This document shows, piece by piece, positions 4,898 to 6,186 of a stretch of DNA of 6,186 nucleotides. Below the pieces are notes generated by a model. That model made no database searches. It was given only the letters and a program-made list of their open reading frames with translations, and was not told the DNA's origin. Numbering within the stretch: the first letter of the stretch is position 1; every line of letters begins with the position of its first letter. The stretch comes from Nitrospirota bacterium (GTDB lineage Bacteria > Nitrospirota > Nitrospiria > Nitrospirales > UBA8639). Both the position numbers and the translations under genes were made by a program. The stretch covers positions 1 through 6,186 of the forward strand of contig QIMB01000471.1 of the NCBI GenBank assembly GCA_003233615.1, in the 5' to 3' direction.

Positions 4898-5917
4898 ATG
4901 ATGACTAAGAACGAATTCAGAGGAACATTGACCTCAGCCTTGTTCCTGGCTATCACATGCTTTGGACCTGCTTCTGCAGCATGGGGGATGCCAACCGTGC
5001 AAGCTACACTCACCACTTTGCCTGAAGTCCCCGCCCCCATCACCAGAACTCAGCCTGCAAAGGTGGTGGTGAAGGTTGAAGCGAAAGAATATGTCGGGAC
5101 CTTAGCCGATGGAGTGCAATATAAATTTTGGAGTTTTAACGGGACCGTACCTGGTCCCATGATTCGCGTCCGCGAAGGTGATAACGTCCAAATACATTTG
5201 AAAAATCATGCAGACAACAAATTCCCACACAATATGGATTTGCATGCCGTCAACGGTCCTGGCGGTGGAGCCGGAGCAAATTTAGCGGCCCCGGGGCAAG
5301 AAGGCGTCTTTTCCTTTACAGCCTTGAGCCCTGGTTTATATATCTACCATTGTGCGTCACCAGTGCCGAACATTCCTGCCCACATCGCCAATGGCATGTA
5401 TGGATTGATTCTTGTTGATCCAAAACAAGGCTTGCCTGCCGTGGACCGTGAATATGCCATTCTTGAAAGCGAATTTTTCACAATGCCTAGTTCTGAAAAA
5501 GGCATCATGGAATTATCCATGGAAAAAGGCTTAGCCGAAAAGCCTGATCATGTGGTGTTTAATGGCAAGGCTGGCGCGTTAATGGGTGAAGAACTCACAG
5601 CCAAGGTTGGAGAAACAGTACGACTCTTTGTGGGCAATATCGGACCCAATGGCATATCCTCATTTCACATCATCGGTGAAATTTTTGATACCGTGTATGT
5701 GGAAGGTGCGATTGGCGGAACCGTCAACAAAAATGTACAAACCACGCTTATTCCTTCAGCGGGCGCGGCCATTGTCGAATTCAAAGTTGATGTGCCAGGG
5801 GCCTATTTATTAGTGGACCATAGTATTTTTCGTGTCGCGAAGGGCGCCGTTGGTGTCCTCACCGTCACTGGAGATGAAAACACCGACACATTCAATGCGA
5901 TGAATCCGACCTTCTAA
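4898..5917 (+). CDS. nirK: Copper-containing nitrite reductase (NO-forming), AniA-like
   Basis: Periplasmic enzyme reducing nitrite to nitric oxide, normally a trimer. It has 339 residues. A short basic start and hydrophobic segment (about 11-24) end in PASAA, a signal peptide with likely cleavage after A27 or A28. Two cupredoxin domains follow. By family pattern the type 1 copper ligands are H111, C152, H162 and M167, and the type 2 ligands H116, H151 and H308; D114 and H257 are the active-site acid/base pair. All are present in FPHNMDLHA, YHCASPVPNIPAHIANGM, SSFHIIGEIFD and LVDHSIFR. HIANGMYGLILV, PDHVVFNG and VDHSIFR resemble Neisseria AniA more than the Alcaligenes class. No cytochrome or extra cupredoxin fusion is seen. 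GGAG (4884-4887) lies 10 bases before the ATG at 4898; the next codon is also ATG and could be used. An FNR-type box lies upstream. Multicopper oxidases are excluded by the two-domain length and ligand pattern. Confidence 0.95.
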   Translation: MMTKNEFRGTLTSALFLAITCFGPASAAWGMPTVQATLTTLPEVPAPITRTQPAKVVVKVEAKEYVGTLADGVQYKFWSFNGTVPGPMIRVREGDNVQIHLKNHADNKFPHNMDLHAVNGPGGGAGANLAAPGQEGVFSFTALSPGLYIYHCASPVPNIPAHIANGMYGLILVDPKQGLPAVDREYAILESEFFTMPSSEKGIMELSMEKGLAEKPDHVVFNGKAGALMGEELTAKVGETVRLFVGNIGPNGISSFHIIGEIFDTVYVEGAIGGTVNKNVQTTLIPSAGAAIVEFKVDVPGAYLLVDHSIFRVAKGAVGVLTVTGDENTDTFNAMNPTF

Positions 5918-5934
5918 GATCGCTCGCTCCTATC

Positions 5935-5971
5935 CAACGGGCGGAGAGGCACAATATTTCTCCGCCCGTTG
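5935..5971. terminator. Strong hairpin between convergent nirK and cupin genes
   Basis: CAACGGGCGGAGA (5935-5947) pairs perfectly with 5959-5971, a 13-bp GC-rich stem with an 11-base loop. It starts 17 bases after the nirK stop and lies 34 bases beyond the stop of the converging minus-strand gene. No T tract follows on either strand, so it may act as a bidirectional barrier or mRNA 3'-end stabiliser rather than a textbook intrinsic terminator. Confidence 0.7.
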
Positions 5972-6005
5972 CGACCCCAACACATCATGATGCAACAGAC
6001 CGTCT

Positions 6006-6186
6006 TCACCCAGGATTGGGAGCCATAAACACCAACACCCGAAGTCGTTTGTCAGTATGATTGGTCACACCATGTTCCTCACCTGCAGGAGCCATGGTTC
6101 CCTGCCCTTCTTCTAAGATCTGGCTGTCCGACCCAACCTGAAAGGTCCCTCGCCCTTCCAGCACAAAATACAGCTTATCCTGATCT
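6006..6186 (-). CDS. Cupin-domain protein, C-terminal part (5' end outside window)
   Basis: On the minus strand a frame is open from the right edge to a TGA read at 6008-6006, giving 59 complete codons with no start inside the window. The residues include LYFVLEGRGTFQVG, the end of cupin motif 1 (its Glu before a glycine-rich turn), and GQGTMAPAGEEHGVTN, which fits cupin motif 2 (G-x5-P-x-G-x2-H-x3-N). A final strand, LRVLVFMAPNPG, ends the protein. This is a small single-domain cupin_2-like beta barrel. The motif 2 histidine suggests metal binding, but the motif 1 histidines lie beyond the edge. The substrate cannot be judged. The gene converges on nirK across the hairpin at 5935-5971, so it is transcribed separately. 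Confidence 0.8.
   Translation of the reverse strand, partial: DQDKLYFVLEGRGTFQVGSDSQILEEGQGTMAPAGEEHGVTNHTDKRLRVLVFMAPNPG

Overview
The window looks like a piece of a bacterial chromosome, most likely a Nitrospirota (Nitrospira-like) nitrite oxidiser or a relative. This is an inference from the gene set: a periplasmic copper nitrite reductase of the AniA-like type, a Crp/Fnr regulator without an Fe-S cysteine cluster, a single-chain transketolase of the short animal-like type, and the end of a GlgE-type maltosyltransferase. Base composition looks close to balanced by eye, which would suit a lower-GC (for example marine) lineage. No marker in the window fixes the taxon.

Layout. Positions 1-269 hold the 3' end of glgE, which enters from the left edge. 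Positions 270-1257 form a decayed accessory patch. It holds a hairpin after glgE, a short copy of a CCTTCGAC-type repeat, and a compact IS200/IS605-family element with an intact Y1 transposase on the minus strand. The element is bracketed by two near-identical GC-rich hairpins. Next to it lies the C-terminal remnant of a rhodanese-domain gene whose homology begins just outside the right hairpin. Positions 1258-1695 contain no gene I can support and lead into transketolase (tkt, 1696-3570, GTG start with a good Shine-Dalgarno). A Crp/Fnr-family regulator (3577-4272) starts 6 bases after the tkt stop and is probably co-transcribed and translationally coupled. The 625-base gap to nirK holds a roughly 180-base fold-back element that starts on the last base of the regulator's stop codon, a REP-like repeat, and an FNR/DNR-type dyad (ATGAT-CTAT-ATCAT) at the nirK promoter. 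nirK (4898-5917) carries every copper ligand and both catalytic residues. It ends at a 13-bp perfect stem, and a cupin-domain gene enters convergently from the right edge.

How it may fit together. The regulator's recognition helix carries the Glu-x-x-Ser-Arg arrangement of FNR rather than the CRP pattern. The operator in front of nirK is built on the TGAT/ATCA half-sites that this helix type reads. The simplest model is that the tkt-linked regulator controls nirK in response to NO, nitrite or low oxygen, linking sugar-phosphate carbon metabolism to nitrite reduction. Adjacency, helix and operator are visible in the sequence; the control itself is inferred. I see no clear evidence of a wholly new defence or mobile system. 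The least ordinary structural signal is the fold-back element at 4272-4451.
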